This document shows, one piece after another, positions 1-12,641 of a stretch of 64,000 nt of DNA (position 1 is its first letter; every line of letters begins with the position of its first letter). The DNA is from Artocarpus heterophyllus (Eukaryota > Streptophyta > Magnoliopsida > Rosales > Moraceae): positions 3,977,183-4,041,182 of the forward strand of contig CM046341.1 in the NCBI GenBank assembly GCA_025403435.1. The letters run 5' to 3'. The notes under the pieces were generated by a model that did not search any database, had not been told where the DNA came from, and worked only from the letters and a program-made list of their open reading frames with translations. The translations under genes and the position numbers were made by a program.

Positions 1-162
1 CATGAAACTCCTCATTCCGCACAAAATAACACCTACCTTTTCTCGCTTCCGAAAGCTTGTACACTTGCCTCTTCTTTTTCAGTTAGAAGTTTCTAAACCC
101 AATTTACCCTTTTAAAATTATTGAGAAGTCCGATCAAAGCCCAAAAACAAAAACAAAAGGAA

Positions 163-2446
163 ATGAATAATAGCAACAACTTTAACATTATTATTCACCG
201 CCTATTCTTCATCCTCATTGGCGTGGCCATCGCAGCCGCCGCCACCGCCACCGCCACCATCTCCTTCACCTCTTTCCGTCGTCCTTCCACGGCCCATCAG
301 GCCCAACCCGAGCCCAACGTCCCGACGACGAGGGTCCTCTACGAGGCCCAAGGAACGAATATTGGGCCGTTGGACCAGGGAAAGTGCCGTTGGGGTGAAG
401 AGCAAGGGCCTGAAGATAATGGTAACCGGTGGGGCCGGGTTCGTGGGGAGCCATCTCGTGGACCGTCCGATCGCGAGAGGAGAGAGCGTGATCGTCGTTG
501 ATAATTTCTCCACGGGAAAGAAGGATAATCTGGTGCATCACGTTGGAAAACCGAGGTTTGAGCTGATACGACATGACGTCGTTGAGCCGATACTGCTGGA
601 GGTTGACCAGATCTACCACTTGGCTTGCCCTGCCTCGCGTGCGCATTACAAGTTCAACCCCGTCAAGAGCATCATATCCTTTTCATTTTTTTTTTAATTT
701 TTTCTTTCTAAATTTATTTGTTTCTTTTTTTTTTTTGTTTTATTTTTTTACTTAGATTTGTTTTTAGAAAAAGCAATGATAAACATTACCAGATAATTTC
801 TTTTGAAATTTGTTTTTTGAGATGTGTGATATTTTAAGATAGTTATGTGAATTTTAGGATTTTTTTTTTTTCATGATAGAACATCCATCATGATGTGTCA
901 TATATATATATATGCCTTTTTCATGAATTTAATAGTAGAAAAATACCAAACTTGAAACTCAATTTTTCTTTCTTTCTTCTTACTCCTTTTTTTTTTTTTT
1001 TTAAAAAAAATGTAGAAAACACGTTTCAACAAAGTAAGCACATTGCTTGCCCAATCCTTGTATTTGGTATCATAGCAAAATTAGCGCATTTGGTAGGCAT
1101 TTTTTATGGCCAAGCCCTGCGACATATTTACATACATATAACATGTGAAGATTGGGGTGTAACAAGACATTATTCTATTTTATAATAATTTGTGATAAAC
1201 GAACACATTTATCTAAGATCACTTATTATATCTTTTTAAAATCATTATTACAAAAATAATAATAATAATAATAAATGCCACATTATATGTTACATGTGCA
1301 GGATGGGTCCTTTAAAATTTGAATGAGTGGGGGTGTGTGTATATATATATGCGTATATATAGATGTATACTAAATCTAATTGAACAAATGGATGAAGTAG
1401 TAAATCTGCTTACAATACGTTTGGTGGGACCTTGATTAAATTAGTGTTGACACAAGACCAATGTGGTGGGGACACTAAACATGCTAGGACTGGCAAAGAG
1501 GGTTGGAGCCCGGTTCTTGCTGACCAGCACAAGTGAGGTTTACGGTGACCCTTTGCAGCACCCACAGTCCGAATCCTACTGGGGCAATGTTAACCCCATT
1601 GTAATTACTTAATTACTCATCATCTCTTTCTCTCTCTCTCTCTCTCAGACACACACACATACAACTACACGCTTTTTAATTTTTTCTACTAAACAAAAAG
1701 TGCCCACTTTTTACTTTCATCATAGTCTTCTTTGGTTGCTTTGACCATAACGTAAAAAGGACCTATCAAGAAAATTCACACGTGTAGTACTAACTTGCGG
1801 TACCATGTGAATTTGTCGTATGATTTTGTAATGGTGCATGTCACGTGAAACTTAATATTTTTTTTTTCCCTCCCTTTGTTTTGTAATATAAGCACATGAA
1901 ACTAGTGGTTGGTTTGTTGTTGTGTCGTTTTCTTGGCTTTAGGTGTCGGGAGCTGTAACGATGAGGGAAAACGCACGGCTGAGACCTTGAGCATGCACCA
2001 TCACAGGGGCCTTGGCATTGAGGTTGCATATATATATATATTTAAAAATATATATATTAAATTATATATATATATATAATACAAATATTGTATGAAAAAA
2101 TACATAGAGAAACGTGTAAAACTTAGCGTATATATGAAACATAAATAAATTAATTATTGCAGGTCAGGATTGCTAGGATTTTCAACGTTAGGTCCCCGTA
2201 TGTGCATCGACGATGGTCGTGTTGTCAGCACTTCGGGCTCAGGTTAATTAATTAATTAATTAGCTTTGGCAGCAAATTAATTTCCTACCCTTTCTGTTTC
2301 ATTTATTAAACGTTATTTTCGTCGGTTTCTAGTTTTCCTTTTAACAATATATAAATTATACATGACTACATGTACAGGCATTAAGGAAAGAGCCGATGAT
2401 ATGGTGATGGAAAACAAACCAGAGTTTCCAACACGTTTCCGACCTG
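163..2446 (+). pseudogene. UXS: UDP-glucuronate decarboxylase (UDP-xylose synthase, UXS) pseudogene
   Basis: Five exon remnants match membrane-type plant UXS, the Golgi enzyme that makes UDP-xylose from UDP-glucuronate. Exon 1 (163 to about 672) begins with a short N-terminus and a hydrophobic segment, then changes frame near 380-395 before the Rossmann motif VTGGAGFVGSH. The others lie at about 1467-1600 ([20 protein letters not shown]), 1943-2022, 2163-2242 and 2378-2446. Lesions: the exon 1 frameshift, an exon 1 donor that reads AT instead of GT, frame breaks in exon 4 around FN/GPRMCIDDGRVVS, and two indels around YGDGKQTR in exon 5. The catalytic YxxxK is changed: SCYDEGK of the family reads SCNDEGK. 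Introns are kept, so this is a decayed gene duplicate and not a processed copy. The 3' end is lost at or inside the assembly gap. Confidence 0.85.
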
Positions 2447-2484
2447 GTAAACAATATATATATATATATTCTCGTCTACATGTA

Positions 2485-2584
2485 NNNNNNNNNNNNNNNN
2501 NNNNNNNNNNNNNNNNNNNNNNNNNNNNNNNNNNNNNNNNNNNNNNNNNNNNNNNNNNNNNNNNNNNNNNNNNNNNNNNNNNNN
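2485..2584. other. Assembly gap of 100 N
   Basis: Exactly 100 N, the usual placeholder for a gap of unknown size. It separates the UXS remnant from the first mTERF copy and hides the 5' end of the latter, so the two flanks may not be truly adjacent. Confidence 0.98.
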
Positions 2585-3698
2585 TGTTGGAAACCCAAAT
2601 GTTTTTTTAGTCTCAGATTGTTCTCAAGTGGTTCAAATCAACAATCTTTTACTGTCTCTTATCTCATAAACAAACTTGGGTTCTCTCCAGAAGCCGCTTT
2701 ATCAGTTTCCAAGCATGTTAATTTCGAGAGTTCCGAGAAACCAGACAGAGTTATAAACTTGTTTAAGAAATATGGTTTCTCTCAGACGCAAATCTCAAGC
2801 CTGCTCAGGCGAAACCCATGCCTTCTTGTATTCGATGCAGAGAAATGTATTTCACTCAAGTTGGAATTTTTTGATGTGAAAGGTGTTTCATGGCCTCAAT
2901 TTGCCAAAAAACTATCTCAATTCCCTACTGTTTTGGGAAGGAGCTTAGATAAACAGATTGTGCCATCTTATGAGTTCCTTAGAAATTTTCTGCAGTCTGA
3001 TGAGAAGGTCATTGCAACCGTCAATTGCTATCTGGATATACTCGATCGAGATACTGAGAAATGCTTGGGCCGTAACATTAATAATCTGCGAGAACATGGA
3101 GTTCCTAACTCCAATATAGCTAAACTGATTCTGAGACAGCCTAGTGCTATATCAGGAAGTTCAGATCGGTTCCGCAAGATTGTCGAGGAAGTGGTGGAAA
3201 AGGGGTTCAGCGAAGAGAAGGTACATTTTGTTGAAGTAGTTCGTGTACTTTGTGGTATGAGCAAATCAACGTGGAAAAGTAAGGTAAGTGCATATAAGAA
3301 GTGGGGTTGGTCTGAAGAAGAGGTTGTGAAAGCTTTTCGAATCTATCCATTGTGTATGCTTTTATCTGAACACAAAGATTACCGCGGCGATGGATTTCTT
3401 CACCAACAAAATGGGTTTGAGTCCTGGCTTTATTGTTAACCAGCCGCTAATCCTTTCATTGAGCTTGAAGAAGAGAGTAATCCCGAGGTTTTCTGTCTTT
3501 CAAGCTTTACTCGTAAAAGGTTTGGTAAAGATGGAGATTAGCAAATACAAATTATTGGAAACTTCAGAAAAGAAGTTCCTGCAGAATTTTGTCATGCCTT
3601 ATAAGGAAGCAGCTCCGGAGCTCTTGAAGCTGTATGAGGGAATGGATCTTTCAAATGGACCAGAGGTTGATGAGAAAGTATGCAAAGAGGTATCATGA
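2585..3698 (+). pseudogene. mTERF family gene, copy 1 (5' end in gap, one frameshift)
   Basis: mTERF proteins are helical-repeat nucleic-acid-binding factors of mitochondria and plastids acting in organellar gene expression. From the gap onward the frame reads an organelle-targeted N-terminal remnant (RLFSSGSNQQSFTVSYLIN), then repeats of the form LGFSPEAAL, KYGFSQTQISSLLRRNP, LREHGVPNSNIAKLI and YKKWGWSEEEVVKAFR. A single extra base near 3377 breaks the frame. Removing it gives continuity with MDFFTNKMGLSP and the C-terminus ending at the TGA at 3696-3698. The copy at 23,858-25,028 is a close paralog and defines the expected frame here. Intronless, as is common for this plant mTERF clade. 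The frameshift could be a true lesion or a base-call error next to the gap. Confidence 0.85.
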
Positions 3699-4693
3699 GC
3701 TGCATAACATTTCATGTGAAAATGAAGTCTTGTAACTTTTTTTTTTTTTTAATCTATTAAAAACTTTCAGCTTTGTGCTTCTTGAGTTGAGAAGCTCCTT
3801 TGAAACTGATGTGCAAAACAAGTGATTTTGATTGTTGCTACGAATTTTCAGTTTATACTAACTTCAAACAAACCGAAACCTCCATTGGTTTTACAAGTTG
3901 AGAATGATGCAAGTTTATATTATATTATCTTTAAATAGACTGGATTGCAAGTTGAGATTGATGAAATTCTGTTTTATTAGTTGAACTGTCGTTCTATTTC
4001 TGTATTCTGTGTCTTTTTAGAGTACAACATGGCTGCTGAAGGCGCATTGACTGAAAGCTAGAAGTTAAAAAGAGTCACAAGTCTAGAATTCTCTAGTCAA
4101 AAAGTCTTATTTTGTATCCATTTATAAAATACTGGCTTTACTTTCGGTGTTTTTCCACGTTATCTATCCATAAATCTCCTTGTGTTTATTCAATCTCCGC
4201 TTAAAGTATTAAAAAAATTCAGTCTTTATTTCACCTTGCTCTTGGCTTGCAGTTCATGCGAGGATGAGAAATAAATAAAAAAGAAGATGTTTTGCTCAAG
4301 CTTTTAAAAAGACTTGATTAAGCTATGTCGAAAAATGATAGACTTGTGTACATTTTGACTTTCTATAGCAACAAAATGGGAGCCATTTGCTTTATTAAAG
4401 CGTGTGAAATTGTGGTGGAAAAAAGTTCTCAAAGTTTATGATCTCAACTTCATATTTTTTCTTTTTCTTTTTTCTTTTTTCTTCTTGTCTTATTTAAGAT
4501 TGAGCTCTCAATGGACATGTAACTACTGCTTGTTACTATTCTAGTTAACATCAAACTAACCTAAACCAAAACCAAAACCTAAGTATATACTAAGAAATGA
4601 ACCTATGGAAAGCCAAAAATCCTTTACTATATGGTGGCTCAACCAAAAAGACTCGTAAAGCTATTATGATCATGACTCCTTAGGAGGAGTTAT
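3699..4693. other. Intergenic, no gene seen
   Basis: AT-rich sequence between the 3' ends of the convergent mTERF copy and subtilase remnant. It has pyrimidine-rich runs near 4457-4490. I see no coding similarity, RNA gene or well-defined repeat. Confidence 0.6.
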
Positions 4694-5539
4694 CTAGACG
4701 ACAATGGGACTCCTGACATGGTGCTTTTCGTTACTCCAAACAAACCCACCAAAGTGGTATCCTTCAAAACCATATCCCTTATCCTTGAGAGTAACTCTGA
4801 TGCTCTTCTCTTCACCAACGCGCTCAAACTTCAATCTCTCGGGCTCAATAGACACTGAAACTCCGACCGGTTCATGAACTCTTACAACATAGGTTCCTGG
4901 GGTTTTGACGTTCTTCACTGTTCGGATAGTCACAGAGCCATTGAAATTCGGAACTGTTGCGTAAGGATAGTTTAAGTCCAAAAGGGTGACGTTCTTGGAA
5001 GGAAACATAAAAGGCTCGTTGTTTAAGGCTTTGATCAGGGTCTGGTTGTAGCCGAGAGAGTAGAAGAAGGTGAGGTAGTCGTTGATGCTCAAGTCGTAGA
5101 CCAGACTGGGGTTCATGGCTTGGTTTGGTCGGATATGGCCATGGCCGTAGTCAAATGGCGTCGCTTTTCGATAGTAGGTTGTGGCAGTTGCATTGCCTGT
5201 GTTGTCTCTCGTTCCTGCTGTTCAAGCAAGGAAAAAAAATGTTATTTTTTTTATAAAGAAAATTGCAAGAAAATTAAGAAGATTGTCATATTAATGATAC
5301 CAGTGGCGACAATAGCAGAGCGAATGGCAGCAGGGGACCAGTCGCGGTGGATTGTCTTGAGGAGGCCAGCGACTCCGGCAACGTGACGTGCCGGATAAGA
5401 CGTTGAAAGAGGCCCTGCGGGGGTCGCTGTCATAGCCATTTATGCCAAGATCTTCGGCATATGCAGCAAAGATGTTCACTGCAGGAACAGTGATATCAGG
5501 CTGGAGAAGTTTTAGTCAAAATTATAAGCCCCACAAGTT

Positions 5540-5625
5540 TAACGGGGTGTTTCCGTTGGAATTAAAAATGTTGGTTAAAAAACTGTAACATATGATAGCT
5601 TTACACTGTAACAACTTTTAAATTA
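5540..5625. repeat. MITE fragment, GGGTGTTTG family
   Basis: An intron of the subtilase remnant carries the left end GGGGTGTTT and the internal core (ACTGTAACATATGATAG, then TTTACACTGTAAC) shared with the better copies at 22,600 and 59,041. The right end is missing. Confidence 0.5.
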
Positions 5626-7593
5626 ATTAAATTACCATAAGGATCGCAAGTGTAATTGTGTTGGGACCAATAGAAGAGAAATCTGCCGTAACTGGAGCAG
5701 GCTTATTGTCTATGACTGCAGCTAGGGGTGAAAGAATGGCCTGTGGATTTCTGTGTGATACAACAAAGAAAAATTAACGGTTAAACAAAGTGTACGACTA
5801 TCTTCAATACAAAAATCAACATCAACTCTATTTGGCACAAAAAATAAAAGTGGATATATTTAATATACTATCGTAATGATTAAAAAATAATGTCATGACA
5901 TGAATTAATATAAATCATATGTCAAAATTTGACATTTGTATAGTGTACATTAAATTTAATATAAAAAATTGTATTATCAAGCATTTTTGTAGAAGTGTCA
6001 ATTTAGATCAAGCAGAATGAGTCGGCTCATGACCTATCTCTTTTGGCCCAGACCAAAAATTTATACCCAAACTAGATTGGGTCGGACAAGACCGTCCCAG
6101 TTAGATAATTTTCTTAATTTTTATAAAATTCCTTTATAAAAATTATGGCACTCAGACCCTAAGCTCATACAAGCTTCTGGCCAAGCTAGACAGATAGCCC
6201 TAATTGACACCTTTTTATTGGCGGTACTTTAACATCTAAATTAAAGATAGAGGAAAAAAAAGTGTTAGAAGTGGAAAAGGGAGGGAAATAGTAGAAATAT
6301 AAACATACTCTGCAGAAGCAATGTATGCAAGTAGAGACAAAGAGTCGTCGAAAGAGAGATGTGATGTTGGCAGGTGATGTAGTTCGGGAGTCATGTAATG
6401 GTTTCCCATGAAAATGCTGTTGCAAACTATCAACCCCACGGCTCCTGCTAGAGCAGCATTTTGGCCCATCTCATATTTTGAAAGGTCGGCGGTCCACTCA
6501 CAAGCCACGATCCTCCCCTTCATCTTGGCAGGATCCAGTGCACCTGACATACACATCATTCTACATAGCCAACATAAACATGCATGGGTTCGGGTTCGCA
6601 GAGACGTCAGAATCAATCGGTTGGAACAAGCAGGCGTTAATTATTAACATATAAGATAGTGAAATTATGATTTTCTTAAAATACTAAAAGGAATTTTAAA
6701 AAAATAGAAATGATGAAGTAAAATTGATTAATCCTTATGCCTCGGCGGAAGAGGCATTGGCAAGCCTAGCTTGTGCACCAGTGATTAGAGGGTAGAATTA
6801 CTGTTCTTTTAGAGGGTCGGAAAGACTTAATCCCCAGAAATTATTTAAAAAAAAGAAGTAAATATGTGTATGTAAGAGCGCAACTACACACGCATGCATA
6901 AAAGCAGATGGTAGTCCTTGAATTTATTATTATTATTATTATTTTAATATTAAATATAAAATTTTATAAAAATTATATTTCATCTTTTTAAAATTTTATA
7001 TCTTCCCCATTTTTTTTATAAGTTTAGTGGCGCCGTATTTGTGTGTATGTTGAATATTGTTAAAAATATATATATATATACCTTTAGGCGCGAACCATTC
7101 TTGAGCTCAACAACAGATTGGAACTCTCCGTCCGTCGAACTTGCTGCAACAGTAATAATCCAAGGCGCAAGGTTAGTGGCACTTCCTGGGGCTGGTCCTT
7201 GGTTTCCGGCGGAGGCAACAACCAAAATGCCCTTCTTCATGGCATGGAAAGCAGCAGTTGCCCAATTGACATGGAAAGGACATCCACACCGTCATGTATG
7301 GCCATGTCCATGGCTCTCAAGATATGAGAATCCATACACCCGCCGATGAGAAAGATGCCACGTAAGGCAATCGGCGGCCAGCAGACCTTGTAGGTCTTGA
7401 CGCCGGCTCTAGGGGCACCGCCTTTGGCCGTCCCTTTCCCGGCCCCCATAGTGTTGGCTCCAGGGACAAAGTTGCCGGCGGCCGTGGATTGAGTGTGACT
7501 TCCATGACCTCATGGTCACGTAGAGTCCTCTCGGTAAAGTTGAGCTTCACTCTCCATGACTCGTACCCTTTGCTAAAGCTCCATGCTCCTAGT

Positions 7594-8326
7594 TAGGGGT
7601 GTACAAAAACCGCCCCGCAACCGCCGGCCGCCCGCACCCGCCCTTGGCCCGCCCAAAAAAAAAGACTATGCAGGTTCAACCCGTCCATTGATGGGTTCAA
7701 CCCGCCCGCCTACATATGTTGACGGGCGGGTACGGTTTTAAATTTTAGGGGGCGGGTTCAACCCGAACCCGCCCGCCCGCCTAATTTTAAAAAAAAAAAA
7801 AAAAAAAATCTTAATCTAAACCTCCCCCACTCCTCACTCTTTAAAAAGATAAAGAACATTTGACTTTGTTCATCATTTCATCTGTAGTATCCTGTTATTT
7901 TAGAACCCAATGAACAGGTTTTATAGAAGAACAAGAATTCTTGACTTTGTTCATCACTTCATCTGTAGTTGATGTTTCTTGTTGCAATGAATGATTATGT
8001 TTCTTAATTTGTTGTGAATATGGTTATTGTCTTTAGGCGTCAAACTTGTTTATTGTTGAGAATGCTTCATACATTATCGTCTTATATTTTCTATAAATTT
8101 TCTTCACTTTTTTTTAATAAAAAAGAGCTCAAAAAATTATATTGTACATTAGTGTAGACCCAACCCGCCTCACCCGCCCGCACCCGCCCGCACCCGCCCG
8201 CCCCCAAACCGAAACCGCCCGTCATTCCATGGGCGGTTTGTGGGTTGGTTAATCGCCAACCCGCCACTTAAAAAAACCGACCCGCACCCACCCAAAAACC
8301 GCAAAACCGCCCGTTGTTTACCCCTA
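7594..8326. mobile_element. Non-autonomous hAT transposon, 733 bp, inside the subtilase exon
   Basis: The ends are imperfect terminal inverted repeats: TAGGGGTGTACAAAAACC on the left and, read inward from the right, TAGGGGTAAACAACGGG. The element is flanked by an exact 8-bp duplication CTCCTAGT at 7586-7593 and 8327-8334, which is diagnostic of hAT transposition. Both subterminal regions are packed with CCGCCC/CCCGCC motifs, the likely transposase-binding clusters. The AT-rich middle has no transposase reading frame, so it would need a transposase in trans. The exact duplication suggests a fairly recent insertion. Confidence 0.9.
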
Positions 8327-10051
8327 CTCCTAGTCCTTGTAAAGTCAAAAAAATATAAAAAAAATTTAAGATTGGTTGTGGAGTATATACTATAATATTT
8401 AGGATAAATAACAATTGTAATACTATAACGTGGACTAGGTGATACATTATTTCTTTACTATTTTTATTTTTTTTAAAAGGTTCTTTAACAATATTAGCTA
8501 ACGAGACTTCAAATACCTGACCTTTACTTAAAATATACTTATCATCAATTATATGTCTTTAAAAATAACGTGTTTTAAACTTTCTTTTAAAAGTAGTTAA
8601 CTTGAAAAACTTATAAGGCATATTTCAAATTGACCCAAATTAACCTAGACGAGTAAACGAACAAAATATGGATTAAATTTTTTTAGGGCAATAATATGTA
8701 CTAATTGGGGATTGGGAGAATTAAATTAATGAAGAATAAAATTGAAGGTGTACCTGTTGCAAGAAATCATCCTTAAATTTGTCGCATCCTCCTTTCCACC
8801 TTGATGGAATGGGTCTATAACCTTCATCGTCGAAGCTCTTTGATGTGGGCCAAACACCTAACATTAACATTCACAAAAAAGATAAATATATAAATTGCAC
8901 GTCAAAATAAATTTATTTTGTTCATTCAAAAATTTTGTCTAAAAAAATCACTAATTTATTTTAGTTTTATAAAGAATATTACAATTTTAGTGCATGATTC
9001 AATTTCCCCATGCATGAAAGGAAGTAGTGGAAAGAAAAATCATGAAATGCAAATTGATGTCCTTTTATACACCAGTGTCGATATTTCCGATGATTGTGTC
9101 TTCTCCAAATCTGGCCTTCACCCAAATAGAATCAGGATTAAAGCACCATATTCATCTTCAAGCATCATGAACCCAATTTGGGAATGTGGCAATACGTCTA
9201 AGAAATTATTCCATCGAACGTATTCTTCCCCCTAGATCCAAGAGTAGCAACATATTTTTTCATATTCATATTTCAAATTCTATAAAGCTTCGCCTAGCAG
9301 CACGACGGTTGTATTGCTCTTCCACAACCCCCTTTTCGCGGTTTTTGAACGTGTGGTATGTAATTTCAATGCTTTGTCTTTGAACACAGACACAACTTTT
9401 GGGTCCTCTGCAACATTCCCATTTCCGTAAGGAACAACGTCAAAATACTGATATAATTTTCACATAATATAATGTGCAATTAATTAATTAATTAATTGAA
9501 ATCTGAATTAAAAATCTAATTACTAGCAATTTGGGATTGCTTCTTCCCCCTCAAGTAAAGCGGCAAAACCATTGATATCCCTGTTGCACGAGAGGACTAT
9601 GGATTCTTTGGCCTTTTCTTTGCTGCAATGCATGATCATCATAAAATTAAACTCAACTACACTTAGATGAGAAATGAGAAAAAATAAAATAAAATAAAAT
9701 ACAATGATAATTATTATACCTTCCGAGAAATGAACCAAGGAATTCATGATGAGAATCAGCTACACGATCAAGATCAGTTTGTGTGATTTCAGGTCCATGT
9801 GTATGTGATCCCAAGTCTATGTACGGCTTTTTGCATAATAAACAAGAAGAACAACATTGTTATTATAAATTAGGATGGTATACAAGAGTTTCAGTAACTA
9901 ATAATAAAAAATTAAAAATTAAAAATTAAAAATAAGAATTCGAATAATATTCATATATATACTTTTTTTTGGTTGGAAGAGCTGGAACATGGAGCAGAGA
10001 GAAAACAAGAATGAGAAATTGGACGATCATTGAAGGGTTAAGAAGTCCCAT

Positions 10052-10655
10052 TATTGATCAGAAATGAGACCAAAATTTTCAAGAAATGAGCCAACTTATA
10101 GAGTATGTATAGACTTTTTGTCTCATTTCAGGTATTTTTTATGCTTTTGACTCTGTTGATGTAATTAAGCTATGTATTGGGACCATTTTAAGGGCCGATG
10201 CTTTACTATTTTAAATTAAAAAAATCATTTACCTCAAAAAATGAATAAATCCAGTTCAAAAATAACCCAAAAAAAAATGAAATGAAAAATCTCCTCCAGG
10301 TTAATCTTATACGCTATGTATTGGGACTCTATATAAGAGTATAGAAGTCAAAAAGTTAAGTACACAATCAATATGTGACTTGGCTAAAACAGACGTTTGA
10401 AAAGTTAACTAAAACAGACGTTTTTTGGAAAACCAAAATTTGAACGGTGGAAAGTGCATCCATTCTTTTAACATAGTTAAAGATAAAAAAAGCGAAGTTT
10501 AAAAAGATGGAGTTGAAAAAAGAAAACAAATATTTAAGCATTTATACACAAATAGAGAAAAAAAAGGTAAAAAAAATAAAGGAAAAGATGCAAAGATTAA
10601 TAAAAAGAAATAAAATAAAATAAAAGTAGTAGAGCAATAAATGGTGAGGAGAAAC
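10052..10655. other. Upstream flank of subtilase remnant, no gene
   Basis: AT-rich sequence with A-rich runs. Two short stretches (about 10,330-10,372 and 10,420-10,470) have recognisable relatives beyond the retrotransposon at about 20,170-20,215 and 19,170-19,240. This suggests an old local duplication of the subtilase promoter region. Confidence 0.45.
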
Positions 10656-10660
10656 AAAGT

Positions 10661-12634
10661 TGTGACACCCGTTATTCTCCTAACGGGTATTGAGGTAATT
10701 AAATTAATTTTTAATGTATAAAAAAAAATTGCTTCATTTAAATTTATTTTATAATATTTATTTTTATCTATTTTTAAGTTTTCTAAAATTCTCCTATATT
10801 TATTTAGTATGATTACTAAAAAGCCTTAGAACTTCTAATAAATCTCAAAAATGTCATATTGGCATTATGTGTGTTAAAGTCTTTAGATGAGACATAAGGA
10901 TATCTTTTCCAACTACTCTTGACCCTCATTTTCTTTATTTCCTCCGTGACATGCTTCAACATGTCTCCTCTATAATTGTTTCCATCACTTCTCTTCAAAG
11001 ACTTCATCTTTTCTTCCTTTCTCTTCCACGGTTCCCACACTCTTCTTCTCATTTCTTTGCTGAAGCAAAATACTTAGAGAACTTCTTCAAGGCAGCCATA
11101 AAAATCAGCCACCATCACCTCCATTTGAGCAAGAATTTCAGTCATACCGAAGTAAAGGAACCTGTTTTGAAGCCATTTCAAGCTTCCAACTAACCATAAT
11201 CCGAGGTTAGAATCTTATGAACAAATTTAGTCTTTCATTTATAAATTTTCTTTTATACTAAAGGATTATTCAAATTTGCGTTCTTAAACCTAAGTATACG
11301 TTTGTTGCTATTTTGGAGCATATGTATGAAGTCTAAGTGTATATGCCCTAGACAGAAAATTTATATTGTTAAACTTTATAATACCTCTATGGGCAGTGGT
11401 TATTTCTTGAAATTCTAAGATTAAATTAAAATAAATTTTATGAATGTAGTTGTATGTTGTGCTTTAGTTTTAATTGTCCTTATGCACGCCTTAGGATCAA
11501 GGGAGTATGGAGCTAACGTTAATTGATTCCAGGATTAAGAGACTGTTGATAAGCTTAAAAGGTAGGGATTCTATTACTCATCTTTTGTGAGGTTTTTATA
11601 GAATTAAAATTGATTGTTTTGCCGCAATATATATATATCTATGTTGAACTGATATTATATGATTATCACATATGAAACTATGACATGGACTCGTCTTGTA
11701 TTGTACGGCGAGGAACATAATGAATTGACACATGTTATAAATTGAGAAGCATGGTTAGGAAAACTAACTCTATTGATAATGATTCAATATAGAGAAATTG
11801 TGAGACATGAAGAGGGCGACGGTTACGTCCTTGGGCATGAATACCCTAAAAGGTAAAATAGGGGGAAGGCGATGACGCTTCCTTGGGTTGAAAGTCCCAG
11901 AACACACTGTACAGGAATCGATTTGGTGAGGACTCGGGGCTTGATGTCCCCTCACCGGAACACCCTTGGAATGTTTATAGGGTGATCAAGTGCGCCCATT
12001 TGGGTCTCGATGAGTTGAGTGATACTCAATTTAACATGGATACCTAGGAACAATGATGATTGGTAATATTTGTATAAATGTGTAATTATGACACTTGGTA
12101 ATGATTAACTACGGTATCCATAAGATGTGATCATAATAAACCTCATAATCTGGAATATGATGTGACTTACTAACCATGCAGATTTTAATGTGGTAATGAT
12201 AAAAACCTAAAGGTGAGTAATGGTTTTCTCTACTGAGCATAGTGTTGCTCATACCCTTATGTTTATATCTTTTCAGGACTCACTAAGTGTGAGGTGGCTA
12301 CGAGAAATATAGTTGAGGAAGTGATGTAGCTATATTACATTGGGACTGCTTCAATTGTTGAGAATGTTCTTCATGATAATGTAAGCATCAATTGTTACTT
12401 TCTGTGACTGTATTACAATGTGTTGAGGGTTAAAATGATGATGACAACAGTTTATATTATTAAATTTAAGGTGCTACATTAAAACTGTGGTTTATTTATC
12501 GTTTATATTTTTATTTTTGAGTTGAGAGTTTTCATTTAAGTCCCGGGCAAATTTTATTTTTAAGGTTTTACTTTTATTATTTATTTTTATTTTATCTCAT
12601 TAAAAACTGTTAACCCCCACATAGGGGCGTTACA
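10661..12634 (+). repeat. 5' LTR, 1,974 bp
   Basis: Starts TGTGACACCC and ends GGGGCGTTACA. It repeats at 17,023-18,996 with the same length. By eye the only difference is C at 12,256 versus T at 18,618. Short open frames in it are identical in both LTRs but show no protein similarity and should not be called genes. In an LTR element this copy would carry the promoter driving the internal transcript. Confidence 0.97.
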
Positions 12635-12641
12635 GAATTTT

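Larger units (their letters stand above)
4694..10051 (-). pseudogene. Subtilisin-like serine protease (SBT5.4/AIR3-like) pseudogene
   Basis: Minus-strand exons match a secreted plant subtilase. From 10051: signal peptide (MGLLNPSMIVQFLILVFSLL), then I9 propeptide exons (9825-9720, 9622-9527), then pieces at 9425-9070 including GNIDTG with the catalytic Asp. Next come [19 protein letters not shown] (about 8855-8755), the His/oxyanion block (7590-7083), PA-domain parts (6835-6725, 6543-6309), exons at about 5755-5640 and 5508-5301, and the C-terminal fibronectin-like exon (5217-4694). Lesions: one base lost in the His motif HGSHT near 7510; a deletion joining MSIG to [11 protein letters not shown] near 7260; stop codons in the 6725-6835 piece; FSSRGP changed to FSSIGP; and about 14 nt lost just after the catalytic Ser in GTSMSCPH near 5390. 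A hAT element interrupts the exon at 7594-8326. It cannot encode an active protease. Confidence 0.9.

Noticed and set aside
2480..2610. Open frames running through the N gap
   Set aside because: N bases carry no information, so any frame across them is artificial.
7118..7349. Plus-strand open frames over the subtilase exon
   Set aside because: Shadows of the minus-strand subtilase coding sequence, which shows clear family similarity.
10816..11193. Short open frames in the LTRs (also at 17,178-17,555 and 18,132-18,317)
   Set aside because: Identical in both LTRs simply because the LTRs are copies. No similarity to any protein and overlapping on both strands.
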